A stretch of 64,000 nucleotides of DNA from Pogonophryne albipinna. Its lineage: Eukaryota > Chordata > Actinopteri > Perciformes > Artedidraconidae. This document shows positions 39,601 through 52,458 of the stretch, one piece after another. The DNA lies in contig CM053261.1 of the NCBI GenBank assembly GCA_028583405.1, positions 10,658,459 to 10,722,458 of the forward strand, read 5' to 3'. Within the stretch, counting starts at the first letter, position 1. Each line of letters starts with the position of its first letter. Made by a program: the position numbers and the translations under genes. The notes under the pieces were generated by a model. The model did no database searches, had not been told where the DNA came from, and saw only the letters and a list, made by a program, of their open reading frames with translations.

Positions 39601-42600
39601 AGGATTATCGTCTCATGGTTGTATGGCTCCGTCAACCAATCAAGATGTGGTTTCCTTTACTATGTAAAATGTCATCACTATATAATGTTGTCCTATTATA
39701 CATTTGTGTGGAAATTTCATAATTAGCATATTACTTATGTTATAGCCAAATAACCAAATAAAAACTGGGACAATTTGCCAAATTAATCCGTTCATCTGGT
39801 TGTCAAAGTCTTTGTTGGTTGAATTGCTTAAATGCTGTTAATAATAAACCACTTTGTGTACATTTTCCATCATATAAGTATTATTTTTCCTTTATTTCAT
39901 CCTTTTTGTTCAGTTTTTATGTAAGTGCTTTCCGGTGTTTTTGTCTAAACCAGTTCCTGATGTTGTCATTTTCTCTTTATATCCGTCTGCCTCCCTCAGT
40001 TGCGTGTTTAAAACCATGTGCACGGTGACCGGCTCGGCTGTCATCAACATTGTCGGCAGAGTTGAATCGGTGCCGGACCGTTGTGGGTACACTCTGGTGG
40101 GACCCTCAGTCATCCCTGGCTTCAAGGTGCTGGGGGTTTTCCAGGAAAGACGCCGGAAGGATGTTAGTTTCTTGGAGCGTGTGATCCTGCAGCTCGACAG
40201 TCCTAATGTTCAGATTTCTCTGGAACAAGGTGGCAGGGTTCAGGTAAGATATCTACTGCAGCAATCACATGAGTAATGGGTGTAAGACCTCATAAAACTC
40301 TACTGTTCAGTACTGACAAACAAAAACACAGAGGATATTCAGACATGTTTGGAATTCTGGCCTTACTGAAAATTGTAAAATCTCTGTGGAGACGTTAAAG
40401 ACGTAAACACACAGGCAAAGACATTGCACATTAGTAAAAAAAAACACTAGCCTATGATGGAGGCTGTATACAATGCCTGACTTTCAGCAGGACTAAATAA
40501 TACTGACTCTTTGCACACAGTCCAAATTAAAAGAAAATATGGTGTGGTGCCAAAGGTAGAAGTAAGACAAGATAATATGTGAAAAATATGTGTTTTTAAA
40601 ATGTTCTGCCCTTTGTAAATACATGTATTGCTTTAGTGTCTCTTGGTACAATTGATAATTACACACGTTCTAATTAGCACACAGAGTACAATTAAAAACA
40701 ATATTCTCCGAACAGAAAAAGGTCTAAGGTATTTAGTGCTCTTATAATAGATAATAGTTTTTAGGGAAAACATTTTTTTGCCTTCATTTGACAGCTATCG
40801 TCCTATATATGATCACATTTTGGAAATAAAGGAAAGGGAGAATAAGAAGGCTAAATATAACTGTGTTCATGCCATGAGAAGAAAACAATTTGCTTTTGGA
40901 AATGCACAATGCAAGTGCTGTCATTCCAACAGCCAGTGGGTCTCTTATAAACACAAAGCAATGTATTTCCCTAATTCAACCACTGAAATATGGTGACTTA
41001 TTCATTGATATGCCATTATTTGTGATGTTTGAGTAAATGTCTGCTCTGTGTTGATGAAGCTGGATGAAAAGGTGCTGAAGGTCAACGGCAGCGCTCAGGT
41101 GGTTCACGGTGTGGAGCTCTCCAGGGATCACAGAGGAGTGACTGCTCAGCTATCCAAGTCCCAATACACCGTTCATGTCCTCTTTGATGGCAACACCGCA
41201 CTGATCCACATGACAGGTACACAACAACACACTTTAAATACACTGAACAAAAATATAAACGCAACACTTTTGTTTTTGCTCCCATTTTTCATGAGATGAA
41301 CTCAAAGATCTAAAACAGTTTCTATATACACAAAATAACCATTTCTCTCAAATATTGTTCACAAATCTGAAAAAATCTGTGATAGTGAGCACTTCTCCTT
41401 TGCCGAGATAATCCATCCCACCTCACAGGTGTGGCATATCAAGATGCTGATTAGACAGCATGATTATTGCACAGGTGTGCCTTAGGTTGGCCACATTAAA
41501 AGGGCACTCTGAAACGTGCGTTTTTGCTTTATTGGGGGGGTCTGGGGGGGTCCGAAAACCAGGCAGTATCTGGTGTGAGGGGTAGGGGTAGGGTTAGGGT
41601 TAGGGTAATGTTGTGAATCGAGTGGCCTGTGTTCGTCGTCCATAACATACGCCTGCCCATACCATAACCCCACCACCACCATGGGCCACTTGATTCACAA
41701 CATTACCCTAACCCTAACCCTACCCCTCACACCAGGTACTGACTGGTTTTCGGACCCCCCCAGACCCCCCCAATAAAGCAAAAATGCACGTTTCAGAGTG
41801 GCCTTTTATTGTGGCCAAATTCCACTTAGCAGAGGTCCTGGCATTGTGCATGCTCGCTAACTAGAATATATGTACTTTTGTATATACATGTATCTGTTAA
41901 AGGAAGGCTCCAGTCATTAGATAGTTAATCAAAACTTCAGTATTTAGTGAAACATTATGTTTAAACCATACCCTGAAGAAATCAGCGATATTCCCCGGTA
42001 AATAATGATTTTATAGCTCTTTTTTATCAAAACCTGTATATTCCGTCAGGCAGCTGCCATTTTGGCCATTTTCAGTAGTCACATGATCCGAAAAACTAGG
42101 TCGTGACGTCATCTATGCGTTCACTTTGTAAACACACCACGAAAACATGGCGGACTTACTTTGAATTATCACTATAGGTATTCATTCCATCCAAATACAA
42201 CTGTAAAAAAAATAAAAAACATACTTTGTTATCCTCTTAGGCCCCACGGACCAGGTTCCGGGGCCGAAATCGCGTCATTTGCAGGAAACAACGTCTAAGG
42301 AACCTTAATATTTAATAAACTATGAATATTTTATATCCATATAACGGGAAAAAACTAATTTAACTGATCTTTTTCATTTTTTTCCTCAAAAAAAACACAC
42401 AATGCTAACAGTGAGCCTCTGAATTAGCCCCGAGCGAAAAATGCTAACCTATTACCGAAAATCACTCCTAGCTCCCTTATTACTTATCCTAGCTGCACAT
42501 CCAACACATCGGTTATGATCGTAAAGACACAGAATCTAACGGTGCCCACCTCAACACTGAAAGATACAAACTCGCAACGTTATCAACAAAAACGTGGTGC

Positions 42601-45600
42601 TAGGTACTAACATGCGCTAGGCTAACATGGCTTACCTTTGTCTTTGTCTGGTCTAAACTGGTCTTCAATGGCATTACAACGATAAAAACGATGATGTAGT
42701 TAATCCATAGGTTAATATCCAATGTGACTGTGTCCCCTTTGAAATGTTCTGATAATCTATAAGCAATAAAACTGCAATTCCGTTATCTGCTGTCCGCTCT
42801 GTGCTCCGTGCACTCTGTGTCCTGCACTTCCTGCTTCCTTACGTAGTAAACAATAAGTAAAGTCTGCTGCGTAAGGTGCTTACGCTGGCTGGCATTGGCA
42901 GTGCACTGCATCCCCATTAAGTAATGGTTGATTAATAAATCCCATTTTATGTTTCATCATACTCTCAGAGTAGTCGTCCGGAAACTTGAAATGTTCGCTG
43001 CATACATGCGCCTGTGGATCTTTCGGTTCGGGCCGAGCACATTTCGCAAGCCACTGCCTCCGAACGTACTTCCTACGCTTACCCGTTGGCAATAGATGGA
43101 ACCGAGCATTCCGTGGATTGTTCCTATCCGAATTGTGGCAATGTTTCGCGATACAATGAGGCATATTTCTATAGAATTGAGAGAGTAACTAGAGTAAACA
43201 ACATGAACAAAGCACATACGTCAATTTGTCCTCGACACCAAACGCATAGTTCACGTCACTTCCGGTAAAATAAGTCATGTGACTCGTGAAAATGGCGCCG
43301 CCCACAGGGTTGATGTTATTTCGGTAATTAATCAGTTTAAAATCACTGATAACGTCATCGGATTAAAAAAAAAAAAAAAAGACTGGCAGAGACTGGTCTG
43401 TTTCATCGGATGATAATTATTTAAAAATGCGTGTCATGAGGATTCCCTCCCTTTAATAACCTAATTCCGTGCATTTTAAAATACAAAGCTGTGTTTTAAT
43501 GTAAAGGTTTGTGTCATCAAGCCATCATCTATTATTATTATATTTTTTTGTTGGTGGTAATAATCTTCAACGTTATCTCCTCAATCCGGCCAGGACCAAC
43601 TGAAACTGCTGTGCAGGGTTTATGTGGGAATTCAAACACGCCTTTGATTCAAGAGAAGGCTGCTGAACACTCTGCACCTGGGTAAGACCTCAAACATAAT
43701 GTCTAAATAACTACTACTCTATTATTTTTTTAATATAAGGCTGATTGACAGACTTTAATCTTCTTCTGCTTGTTGTCCCATTAGCTGTGGGATGGAATAT
43801 GCTGAGGCTGCCGACAGTAACATCAACTGCAACCGCACAACTGATTGGTAAAAGATTAAACTCTCTTTTGATTCTTAAACAAGCATCAATAACTTCTACG
43901 ACATGCTATACCTCAACACTACAGAGATGGCAAAAGTACACACATCCTTTACTCAAGTAGAAGTACAGATACTCGTGTTTAAAAATACTCTGGTAAAAGT
44001 AGAAGTACTGACTAAAGTTCTTTACTCGAGTAAAAGTAAAGAAGTATGGGCTTCAAAATGTACTTAAGTAAAAAGTACCCATAACTTTGTGTCCTTGGGC
44101 AAGACACTTCACCCTAATTTGCTGTATTCACTGTTACATGTCTGATATGTGTAATATGTAATGTAAAGCGCTTTGAGCATTTGGAAAAGTGCTTTAATAA
44201 ATGTATTGAAACGCAGATGAAAACTAAAGTAACAAAGTAGAAAGTAAAAAGTTGTTAGAAAAATAAGTAGTGGATTAAAGTACTGATACCAGAAAAATGT
44301 ACTTAAGTACAGTAACGAAGTATTTGTACTCCACTACTTCCCACCTCTGCAACACTAACATTTGTTGGTGTCTTCTAACTCCATTTACCTTTTTTATTCT
44401 TATAAACATGTGCCTTACTGTCATTGATGACTGAACTTTTCAGGTGTAATCTCCTGAAAGAGGCTCCCTTCAGTGCTTGCAATGAGCACATCGACCCGGA
44501 GCCCTACATGGCCGCCTGCACACACACTCTGTGCAAATACCCTGCAGTGGATGGTCTTAAGTGCCAGTTCCTGGAGGCCTACGTCAAGGCCTGCAGCCTC
44601 CACAGCAACGTCACCGTGGATAGATGGACGACCAAAACCAGCTGCCGTAAGACTGTCTTTCCATATCTTCTGTTTTGTTTAAATATAAACGCATAGGTCT
44701 GATATGATCTCCTAAATCAGGGGCGTCCAAACTTTTTTCACCGAGGGCCACATACAAGAAAATATATGAAGGGCTGGGCTGCTCATTAGAGGTATATTGC
44801 CTCATAAATTCAGTTATAAGTTAGCAAAATTAATGAAATGTCCAGAGGGTTTCATTTATTTTGTTATGCTCATTCCTCAAAACAGAAGCCTCAGATTGAT
44901 TATAATAAGGGGAAATAGGAAGGGTGTATTCAAGCTTGTTAGGTAAATAAGTTATTGGGCTTTTTTCTTATCAACTAAGATTTGTTTGAACATTTTCCCA
45001 ACTTTAATTGACTGAATCTATTTGAAAAGTGGGCTAATTAACACATGAATACTACTATGTAATATATGTTTACATTTATATTTAAGAAGTACAATATAAG
45101 ACAAGCACAAGTTTCATTTGTGGGCCATATTCCATTAGACATTATACATTTGCTGAGGCCCGATTCAAAATGGTCCGCGGGCTGTAGTTTGGACACCCCT
45201 GATCTAAATGAATGAATGAAATATAAGACAACTTTGTTTTAAAGTTCTGTCGCTCTTTTGATTTACACTTTAGCAGTGGTGTACAGTAACTAAGTAGATT
45301 TACAAAAGTACTGTCCTTAATTTTTCCCTGGTGTGTGTCTGCAGCGGCTGTCCCTCGGGCCTCCTGTCAGGACCGGTTCTGCAGCGATAATGAGTTCTGC
45401 GGAGAGAGACACGTCGGGTATCCTCGCTGCCTCTGTCGTGCCATTTTTGCCTGCAAGTACAAATCAGCAAATGCTTATGGTGAGTCAGCGAGAAACTCAC
45501 AATTGACTCAAAATATATTTCATAAAATTCTAGAAGGAAAAGTCCTCCTTTAATTATGTATGTTGCACATCAACTTAATAAGGCAACATGTAGATCTTTA

Positions 45601-48276
45601 GCAGAAATGAATTACAAATAAGACCTATTGATATTATGCCACTCTTTTTTTTCTCAAAATGTTATTCAGGTAAAAAACAAGTCTTTCAAGTAATTGTAAA
45701 TTAACTTAGAGATGTTTTGTGATGTTGAATAATTTGTGCATCTCCCTGAACTGTGCTGTTGTGGGTTAGGGTTAGGTTTAGGACAAGTCATTTCGACAAA
45801 CGCTAAATAGATCAAATGTTTTTAACACGTTTAGGTGAGCCGACAGAATGCACAAAGAAGTCTGCATCAGTTACTATGGCCAATTGTCTCTTGGAGGACA
45901 AAAGCATCAACTACTCCTTCTTACACCTCAATGACGAGGCCTGCAAAGCTGAAATGGACGAACTGACCCACATGGTGACGTTCAAATTCAACAGCAGCAA
46001 CACTTGTGGTACAGTGGTCATGGTGGGTATCTTTTTTATTCAGCAAATGAACTATCAAGAAGCAGCAAATCACCTTCACCACAAGAGAGTGTTTGTAATC
46101 CTTCTTTGTAGTGCAGGGTTTGGTTACTGGCGTAATATGTATAGCCTCTCAAGGAAGCATTAGCATACTGTCAGAACTTTGGTTGGTAGGTAGGTAGGTA
46201 GGTAGGTAGGTAGGTAGGTAGGTAGGTAGGTAGGTAGGTAGGTAGGTAGGTAGGTAGGTAGGTAGGTAGGTAGGAAAATCTAAAGGTGAATGAAGTGCAT
46301 CTGAACGTGCAGTGACAATGTCTGATAACATGTGATTTATTAGGCAAACAACAGTCAAATTATCTACAAGAACACCATCATGAGGAGGAACCTCTCCGAT
46401 TCTGGCATGATCAACCGTCAGATCCCCGTGCACATCGACTTCTCCTGTTATTACGCTCAGCCGGAGATCAAGAGCTTGGCCATCAGACTGAAACACTGGT
46501 GTGTGAAGGGGGCGTACATTCTATCCCTCAGAGAAGTCACATTTTTGTTACAAGGAGAAGAATGAGCTTACCTTTCATTTTTGTGTGCAGACTAGTATTG
46601 TTAGGATGTATCTTTGTCTTCCAGGGCTGTGATGCAGGAGATGACTTCTGGAGAATGGAAGTACAATCTGACCATGAAGGCCTACAGTGACGCTGAGCGT
46701 AACAACGTTATCCAGACAGACACCGACATCCAACTGGACCAGAACATCTGGGTGGAGATTGAGACAGAGGGCCTCGATGAAAAAGTGGTTGTCGTGGTGA
46801 TGGACTCCTGCTGGGCCACCGATCAGCCGTCGCCAAGCGGATCTCTGAGATATGACCTCATCACGAACGGGTGAGATACTCTAAGCTTTATTTATATAGC
46901 GCTTTTCATACAACACATGCAGCTCAAAGTGCTTTACAAAATGACACATCACAAGTAAAAAATAAACAACAAGAAATTCCCCTCAGAATATTTGTTAAGA
47001 ACTTTAAAAGGTACATGCAGCAAAATATAACATGTGATCAGGTTAATAGACACAAGGAGGTAAAATAATGATAATACAAATAAAATAAAATAAATAATGG
47101 TTTCTCTCTGACAGATAAGACACAAGACAACTGAGTCGATGCAACAATATAAAATATAACAACTACTGTTCAGAGACTCAGTCATTGGTACATGTTCATA
47201 TACAAAGCCATGCTGGGTAAACTACCACCTTACATCTGCTCACTGATATCACAGAGAGTCGCTAGTAGCTATTGCCTAAGATCCCAGGATGTGTTTTTAT
47301 TACATGTACCAAGTGCTAGGACTGTTTTAGGCACAAAAGCTTTTATGTGCGCAGCCCCTCGAGCTTGGAACACTGCAAAACATTTTGAAAATGAGCATTT
47401 TTGTTCCCCTGCATCATTTTAAAGCACAGCTTGATGAAATGATATTTGATACTCCTGGAACCTGTCTTTGTGAATAAGTTTGTAAATTGTACCCCTGTCA
47501 TTATGTTGAATGTGTCCTTTTTTTCTGTTACATGTGTAACCAATGTGCGGCAGGTCTCCCTTGTAAAAGAGATCGTTGATCGCAATGGGATTTTTTACCT
47601 GGATAAATAAAGGCTACAAACAAACAAACAAACAACAGAAATAAAAAGATAATAGTAATAAAAATGCCATAATTCTAGTAAAGGTTAAACGATTAACAAA
47701 TAAAAAAGACCAACGTAAAAAGAAAAATTGCTATTGAAGCATGTTAGATTAATAAAATAAGATAAAATGCTTTAAGACCTATAAAATAAATAAAACAATA
47801 TAAAGGTAGGTAAATAATAAAGACTAAAACAACATTTAAAGTGGGGGGGTTGTTAATAAAAAGCTAATCTAAAAAGATGTGTCTTTAAACCTGTGTTTGT
47901 TGTTTTTGGCACGTTTTTGAGCAGCTGTGCTAACCCTGCTGACCAGACGGTGAAAGTGGAGGGCAATGGGTTGGGAACGTCCACCTTCTTCTCTTTCAAC
48001 TCGTTCCAGTTCACTGGCAGTTCTGCTGACATCTACTTACACTGCAAATTAGAGCTGTGTGTCACTCAGAGTAACGCCTGCGCCCCGGTATGCTCAATAT
48101 CTGAATATTCAATATGGAACAAAGAAGCGTATGTTTGTCAAATTTAAGAATATTAATGTCTCTTTCCCGTTATTGCTTCCCAGATATGCAACCAAGGTGC
48201 AAGAAGGCGCAGATCTGCCTTCGCAAAGTACGAGGACAAAAACCCTGCCTTGATCACCATGGCCTGGAGTAATTAG
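36635..48276 (+). CDS. secreted VWD-C8-ZP domain protein (alpha-tectorin/zonadhesin-like), 17 exons, 808 residues
   Basis: Exons: 36635-36680, 37180-37277, 38059-38286, 38439-38522, 39010-39115, 39266-39395, 40000-40243, 41060-41216, 43594-43681, 43785-43847, 44444-44646, 45345-45479, 45835-46022, 46344-46498, 46625-46870, 47925-48087, 48184-48276. All have AG/GT borders, phases agree, and the total is 2427 nt. Domains: signal peptide (1-18, MICFLLYLAALGLLGG), a Cys-poor N-terminal region of unknown type (about 20-230), VWD (about 235-375, CTVTGSAVI...CGNSN), C8 (about 395-475, CNLLKEAPFSAC), an EGF/TIL-like Cys cluster (about 490-520, CSDNEFCG), ZP-N and ZP-C (about 530-780), then RRRR at 785-788, a furin-type site, and only 20 more residues. 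No transmembrane or GPI segment follows. Proteins of this kind build extracellular filaments. Tissue and partner are unknown. Confidence 0.88.
37580..37890. repeat. repeat in intron 2 including dispersed repeat copy 2
   Basis: A block starting ttaaaggggatgtgcacata carries at 37790-37865 the same segment as 29215-29310 (cttagcctatcacgtacaat). The TTAAAGGGG start suggests a TTAA-type MITE, but the right end was not found. Confidence 0.4.
41241..41819. mobile_element. Tc1/mariner-like fold-back element with telomere-like repeats, in intron 8
   Basis: It begins after TA with cactgaacaaaaatataaac. From about 41487 to 41819 it forms a hairpin with arms of about 140 bp around a 55-bp centre. On the - strand the centre encodes GGVMVWAGV, the conserved motif of Tc1 transposases. 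Both arms contain two or three TTAGGG units (near 41590-41606 and 41703-41725). Confidence 0.8.
41901..43452 (-). mobile_element. Kolobok-like element with THAP exon, in intron 8
   Basis: TTAA flanks at 41897-41900 and 43453-43456 bracket the ends AGGAAGGCTCC and GGATTCCCTCCCT. A THAP finger exon on the - strand and the TTAA target together fit Kolobok elements. The catalytic part is missing, so this copy is non-autonomous. Confidence 0.8.
42884..43164 (-). pseudogene. THAP-domain exon of a Kolobok-like transposase
   Basis: From ATG at 43164 it reads MPHCIAKHCHN...ARFHLLP...RRQWLAKC...HVCSEHF, with the C2CH zinc ligands and conserved Trp and Phe of a THAP DNA-binding domain. It ends at a gtaagc donor at 42883. 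The THAP frame is intact, but no RNase-H-like exon follows within the element. Confidence 0.85.
43922..44349. mobile_element. hAT MITE in intron 10 with perfect 8-bp target duplication
   Basis: The ends cagagatggcaaaagtacac and cttcccacctctg are flanked by caacacta (43914-43921 and 44350-44357). The interior is rich in aagtagaagtac repeats. A SINE/LINE tail (aagcgctttgag...) is nested at about 44090-44215. Confidence 0.92.
44718..45201. mobile_element. hAT MITE in intron 11
   Basis: The ends CAGGGGCGTCCAAACTT and AGTTTGGACACCCCTG are inverted. The flanks tcctaaat / atctaaat match at 6 of 8 bases, so it is older than the neighbours with perfect duplications. Confidence 0.85.
46182..46275. repeat. 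(GGTA)n microsatellite in intron 13
   Basis: About 23 uninterrupted ggta units. Confidence 0.95.
46880..47640. mobile_element. LINE/SINE remnants in intron 15
   Basis: 46880-46990 (tttatttatatagcgctttt...) is the reverse complement of a fish LINE/SINE tail. On the + strand at 47190-47420, YKAMLGKLPPYICSLIS, CLRSQDVF and APRAWNTA form the C-terminus of a CR1/Rex-type LINE, ending with a stop, ggataaataaaggctac and an (ACAA)n tail at about 47620. Confidence 0.75.
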
Positions 48277-49063
48277 GTGAGATGATTCATCCTTCCATAA
48301 CCTCTGATGCCACTTAATAATTAGGGGCAACAACAGAATATCCACAATATCTGCCTTGAGAAAAACTTTACGTTTTAAGGGGAAAAGATGGAGGTTCTTT
48401 AAGCTCATACATTCAGTCTGTAACATCCACTGCCTCACAAACCTTCCACACACCTGTTCTGCAACTTTCAATCAGGAAAATGAAGAAGTTAAAGCACCAA
48501 GTTAGGACCCCAGTAACTATTAAATATGGACAATCATGTGATTAATAGATGAATGATTGATTGAAAGCCCTAGTTTTTACAATTGCTCCATAAAGGCAGA
48601 TTCACACTATCCGTGTTCGCAAGCTTGCAAGGGTTCGCGACGGTGGAATTTGTCCAAATGACGCAAGTGAATTACTTTACTGTGTCTTACCTAAGGCAGC
48701 ACGGTGACTGCCCATATTCTTGTTTCGTTGTAACTCTAGTTGGTGTCATATGCACCTGTTGTTGGTTTGATAACTAAATGATTGTTTTGAAGAGGGGATA
48801 TAAGAGTAGATTCAAAGATTACCAACATGAATATAATTTGTCTTTAAAGGAATACAAAGCCAGCTAAATAGTGTTGAACTTCTGGCAAAAGAAGTCAGCG
48901 AACGCACAACGCGGGAAATATGTACGAACCTTAAGAGTCTAAATAAAATCAATGAGGAGCAAAAGTGTGGCTTAATTTGTGACACTTGACTTGACATGTA
49001 GATCATGGGAATTAAAAAACATCCTAAAGACCTCAGAAATCAAACAAAAACATCTACCTTTAA

Positions 49064-49445
49064 AGGTGGGGTAGGTAAGTTTGAGAAACCGGCTCGAGAA
49101 ACACTTTTTGTTATATTCCATGGAATGCTCTTAACATCCCGATAGCAATGAATATCTGAAGTGCTTTGACAAAAAATCCATAAAAAAATGTCATCTCTGG
49201 AAGCCGTAGCGCTGTAAAAAGCACGACCAATCATCTGAGCCGGCCCAGCTAAAGTAACTGGATGGCCTACCTGCCTGTCAGCCTTCCATCTGTGCACAAA
49301 CTTATCTCGTGCCCTCATTGGTCATGTGCGCGTTTGTGTGTGTTGGAGGAGGGGCTCTGTAAGGAAGTGGCAGATTTTCTCCAGTTGTGTATTTTCAAAT
49401 TCTAGTGCACTCGAGCTGGTTTCTCCAAAATTACCTACCCGACCT
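49064..49445. mobile_element. TTAA-flanked MITE, copy 2 of the 32.8-kb family
   Basis: A 382-bp copy in the opposite orientation to 32763-33900, with TTAA at 49060-49063 and 49446-49449. The first 180 bp match the reverse complement of the other copy's right end closely. It has no nested TA element. Confidence 0.88.
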
Positions 49446-49654
49446 TTAACCTTTTGTTTCTGCCCTTACTAGACAACTACCTTAACAACATGCAACAAGA
49501 CATTTCTAAAGAGATAAAAGTGTATTTACTGGAAGAAAAAAAACGAGGTTATTGTCTTACAACTAATATAAAAGGACTGAAGTAAGTTGTCTTGGAGAAA
49601 AATCTGTTGTATGATAGTGAGTAACAACTTACGGTAACTTGTGTTTCTTCTTAG

Positions 49655-49760
49655 GTTTCCGTGGAAAGTGACAAATGGGTTCAAGACCCAAAATGATGTT
49701 TGTTTCGTCTTTGCCCTGATAAAGAATCTGGGTTCAATCATCATTGCTTTATGAATCTAT
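49655..49760 (+). other. possible 3' UTR exon of the ZP-type gene
   Basis: The stop codon of the ZP-type gene is directly followed by gtgaga, a usable donor. A pyrimidine-rich tract with ttcttag ends at 49654. A 3' UTR intron is therefore possible, but no polyadenylation hexamer is obvious soon after. Confidence 0.3.
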
Positions 49761-50339
49761 ACAAGCACATATGTTTGTTATTACCAGACTAATACATTGA
49801 TTTTGTACCTATCCTTATATTGCTTTGGTCTTTGTTGGGTTTCTTGTTGTGGTTGTTTCTCTGAGATAGATGAGGGAGAATGATCTATAAAGCATTGAAA
49901 GGTATGAGTTGATTAACAGAATCTGAGAGAGTGCCTGTAACAAAGCACCCAGCATTACTTGATAAGTAAACACAGAAACATGCATACTGTCAAGGTCTTG
50001 CAGACAATGTGAAGATTTGTTTGAGATCAAAACCTGCAACCTCCAGTGGCCTAAAGAAGACAAAACATGCTGTATGCTTTAACTACCTTTTTCATGATGG
50101 TGTATAATCAATACAAAATATAAAAACATAAATGGGAATACTTGCTTTGTGGGCTTTTATTTATGTCATGAACTAAATAACACTTTAACAGACATTGTGT
50201 GGAACATATCGCTTCAAAAGGTCATTTTGTTCAAGGAGTAACAAATGAGACCATTACATGATCTGCATATCAGAGTTTGTTCTGTTTGCATAATGTATTT
50301 TTAATATACCCAATGTAGCTTACATGTTATGGCAAAATG

Positions 50340-50455
<116 letters not shown>

Positions 50456-50459
50456 GCCT

Positions 50460-51600
50460 CATTAAGACCCACTGGGGTCTAATGGCTGTGAACCTCTTGC
50501 TAAGCCCATTTTCACACCTGCTTTCATTAGTGTCATATGATGACATGACTGCAATTATAGGTGTTACCCAAACAAAAAACAAGCGGTAACATCAACATGT
50601 GATGCAATTGTTGCTAACTAGACTAATCTTTCAAAGTAAACAATAAACTTAATAATTTTTTAGCTGATGATTTATTTGATGACGAAACATTTGTGACTCG
50701 GCATATTTACGCATGATGGGTTTTTGCTTAAAGGATCCGGTCAGCCGAATCACATAGAAATGAAGGTAATATGAAGTAATTAGATGGTTGTATTTAGAGT
50801 CAAATACACCGGAAGAGCAGGGTATGCTTTAGAGCTTCTCTTCCTTGTGATTGACAGGTCTCTACAACGGCTTACACCTTTAATCTAACTTTAAAAAGTG
50901 TGTTTTCAGTTCACAACAGTGCGTTTTAGCATTTTGGTCACCTTAAGATTTCTTGTTTCACTGTTTTGTACTTAACTCAATCCTGTCTGTCCCTTCTGGT
51001 TCCGAAAAAGGCCAAAATACTGAACTAAAGGCTTCATAGTGGTGATACACAATTCCATGTGCAGAAAATGAAAGCAAAATGTAGTCTTAATAAAGCAAAA
51101 CCTTAAATCAGCTGTAAGGGTTGCATGATAGTCACCATAGAGTTAGTGATGGGCTCCTTTTATATGCATGAGAAAGTCTTTAATTTGATAGTGTTTTATT
51201 TTCTTTTAAATCATATTTAAGACATTTTAAGACCATTTAGGCCTACATGTTAAACTATTTGATTTAGGACTTTTTAAGAACCTGCAGAAAGCCTCAAAAA
51301 GCTAAGGTTAAACACTCAAACTACAGTATGTCTATCTAGAAGAGAAGCATGTAGGACCCTTCATTTAGACGGATTTTTTCTCAAGCGATGGCGCCTTCTG
51401 CCACAGATACGATTCCCTAAACCAGGCCTCAGGTCACAAAGCCAGTTAACCACGTGGTCCAGGAAGCAATTCAACTCAGCAGCAGGACAGAAAGACCTGC
51501 AAGCCCACTTATAATCACATGAGGGAAGAAAGATAAGTGCTCTAATTAACTACCATTATAAAAGGAAGGCTATACTACAAAGTCCCATTCTTTGTCCACC
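50460..51600. other. intergenic, nothing recognised
   Basis: No coding, RNA or transposon signal was found between the AC microsatellite and the 51.6-kb MITE. Confidence 0.4.
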
Positions 51601-51606
51601 CATAGT

Positions 51607-52334
51607 GCTTTTCCACCAAGGGAGCTGGTTTAAGTTGAACAAAATAGCAAACCAGTCTTTCTTGTTTCTCCTGCAGCGATGCCGGCTCCTGGCCCTTAAA
51701 ACTGGTTCAACTCGTGAACCGACAATCTACCCAGCCGGCTTCAAGATCAACGCCAAAGCTGCATACGTCAGAGGCGGGGGAAAGTAGAGCCGGACTATTA
51801 GCTACATCACTCCGGAGAACAGTATAAAGTTGGAAAAGTAGTTATTGCTATTTAATAGCTTTGTAAGTTTAATAGCAAGATAAGCACGGCTCTAGCGTAG
51901 TCTGCTATTCTTAGTCCGGCAGTGACTGTGAACCATAGGGTCGCTGGTTCAATTCCCTGAACAGACCTAAATATGGAGTGTGGACTGCATTTAGGTTCCT
52001 AGTACTAGGATCATACTAGCCAACCTTGAGACCTCAGAAATCGGGAGCATTTCAAAACCACAGCGGGGTGTGCTAGTGGATCATCACCGGAGCTGTATTA
52101 CATTAACATGCTTATGGTAAGTGCACTGCCTTGCGGCCTGTAGCACCATCAGGAAAGGAGTGAGCAGAGGGTCGTGTTGTTGATTCTTGTTCAGTTTTTG
52201 AGTTGCGCACGCTGCTAAAGAGACGCGCTACCATGGAAACCAAACAATGGTGTCAGAAATCGGGAGAAAAACGGGAGAAATACAGTGACATCATGTCATG
52301 GCGCCTTTCAGACTTTGGTTAGTGGAAAAGCAAT
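51607..52334. mobile_element. MITE with inverted ends and a tRNA-like B box
   Basis: The ends tgcttttccaccaa and ttagtggaaaagca are inverted. Internally, ggttcaattcc at about 51946 matches an RNA polymerase III B box, so a SINE may be nested. Target duplication is not clear. Confidence 0.5.
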
Positions 52335-52458
52335 CTGGTGCTAAGGTACGTTTTTAAGTTTAACCAACTCCGAACCAACACTAACCCAAGAACGGATAAT
52401 CTCGGATGAAGACTCATTTTAGGGGTACCGGTATGGTACCGTATTCGTCCCGTACCGT

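Noticed and set aside
41588..41725. True interstitial telomere array
   Set aside because: Only two or three TTAGGG units per arm, facing each other inside a transposon fold-back.
46200..46270. Leu-Pro-Thr-Tyr repeat ORF on the - strand
   Set aside because: (GGTA)n microsatellite.
51930..51970. tRNA gene suggested by a B-box-like ggttcaattcc
   Set aside because: No convincing A box or cloverleaf at the right distance; more likely a SINE or MITE fragment.
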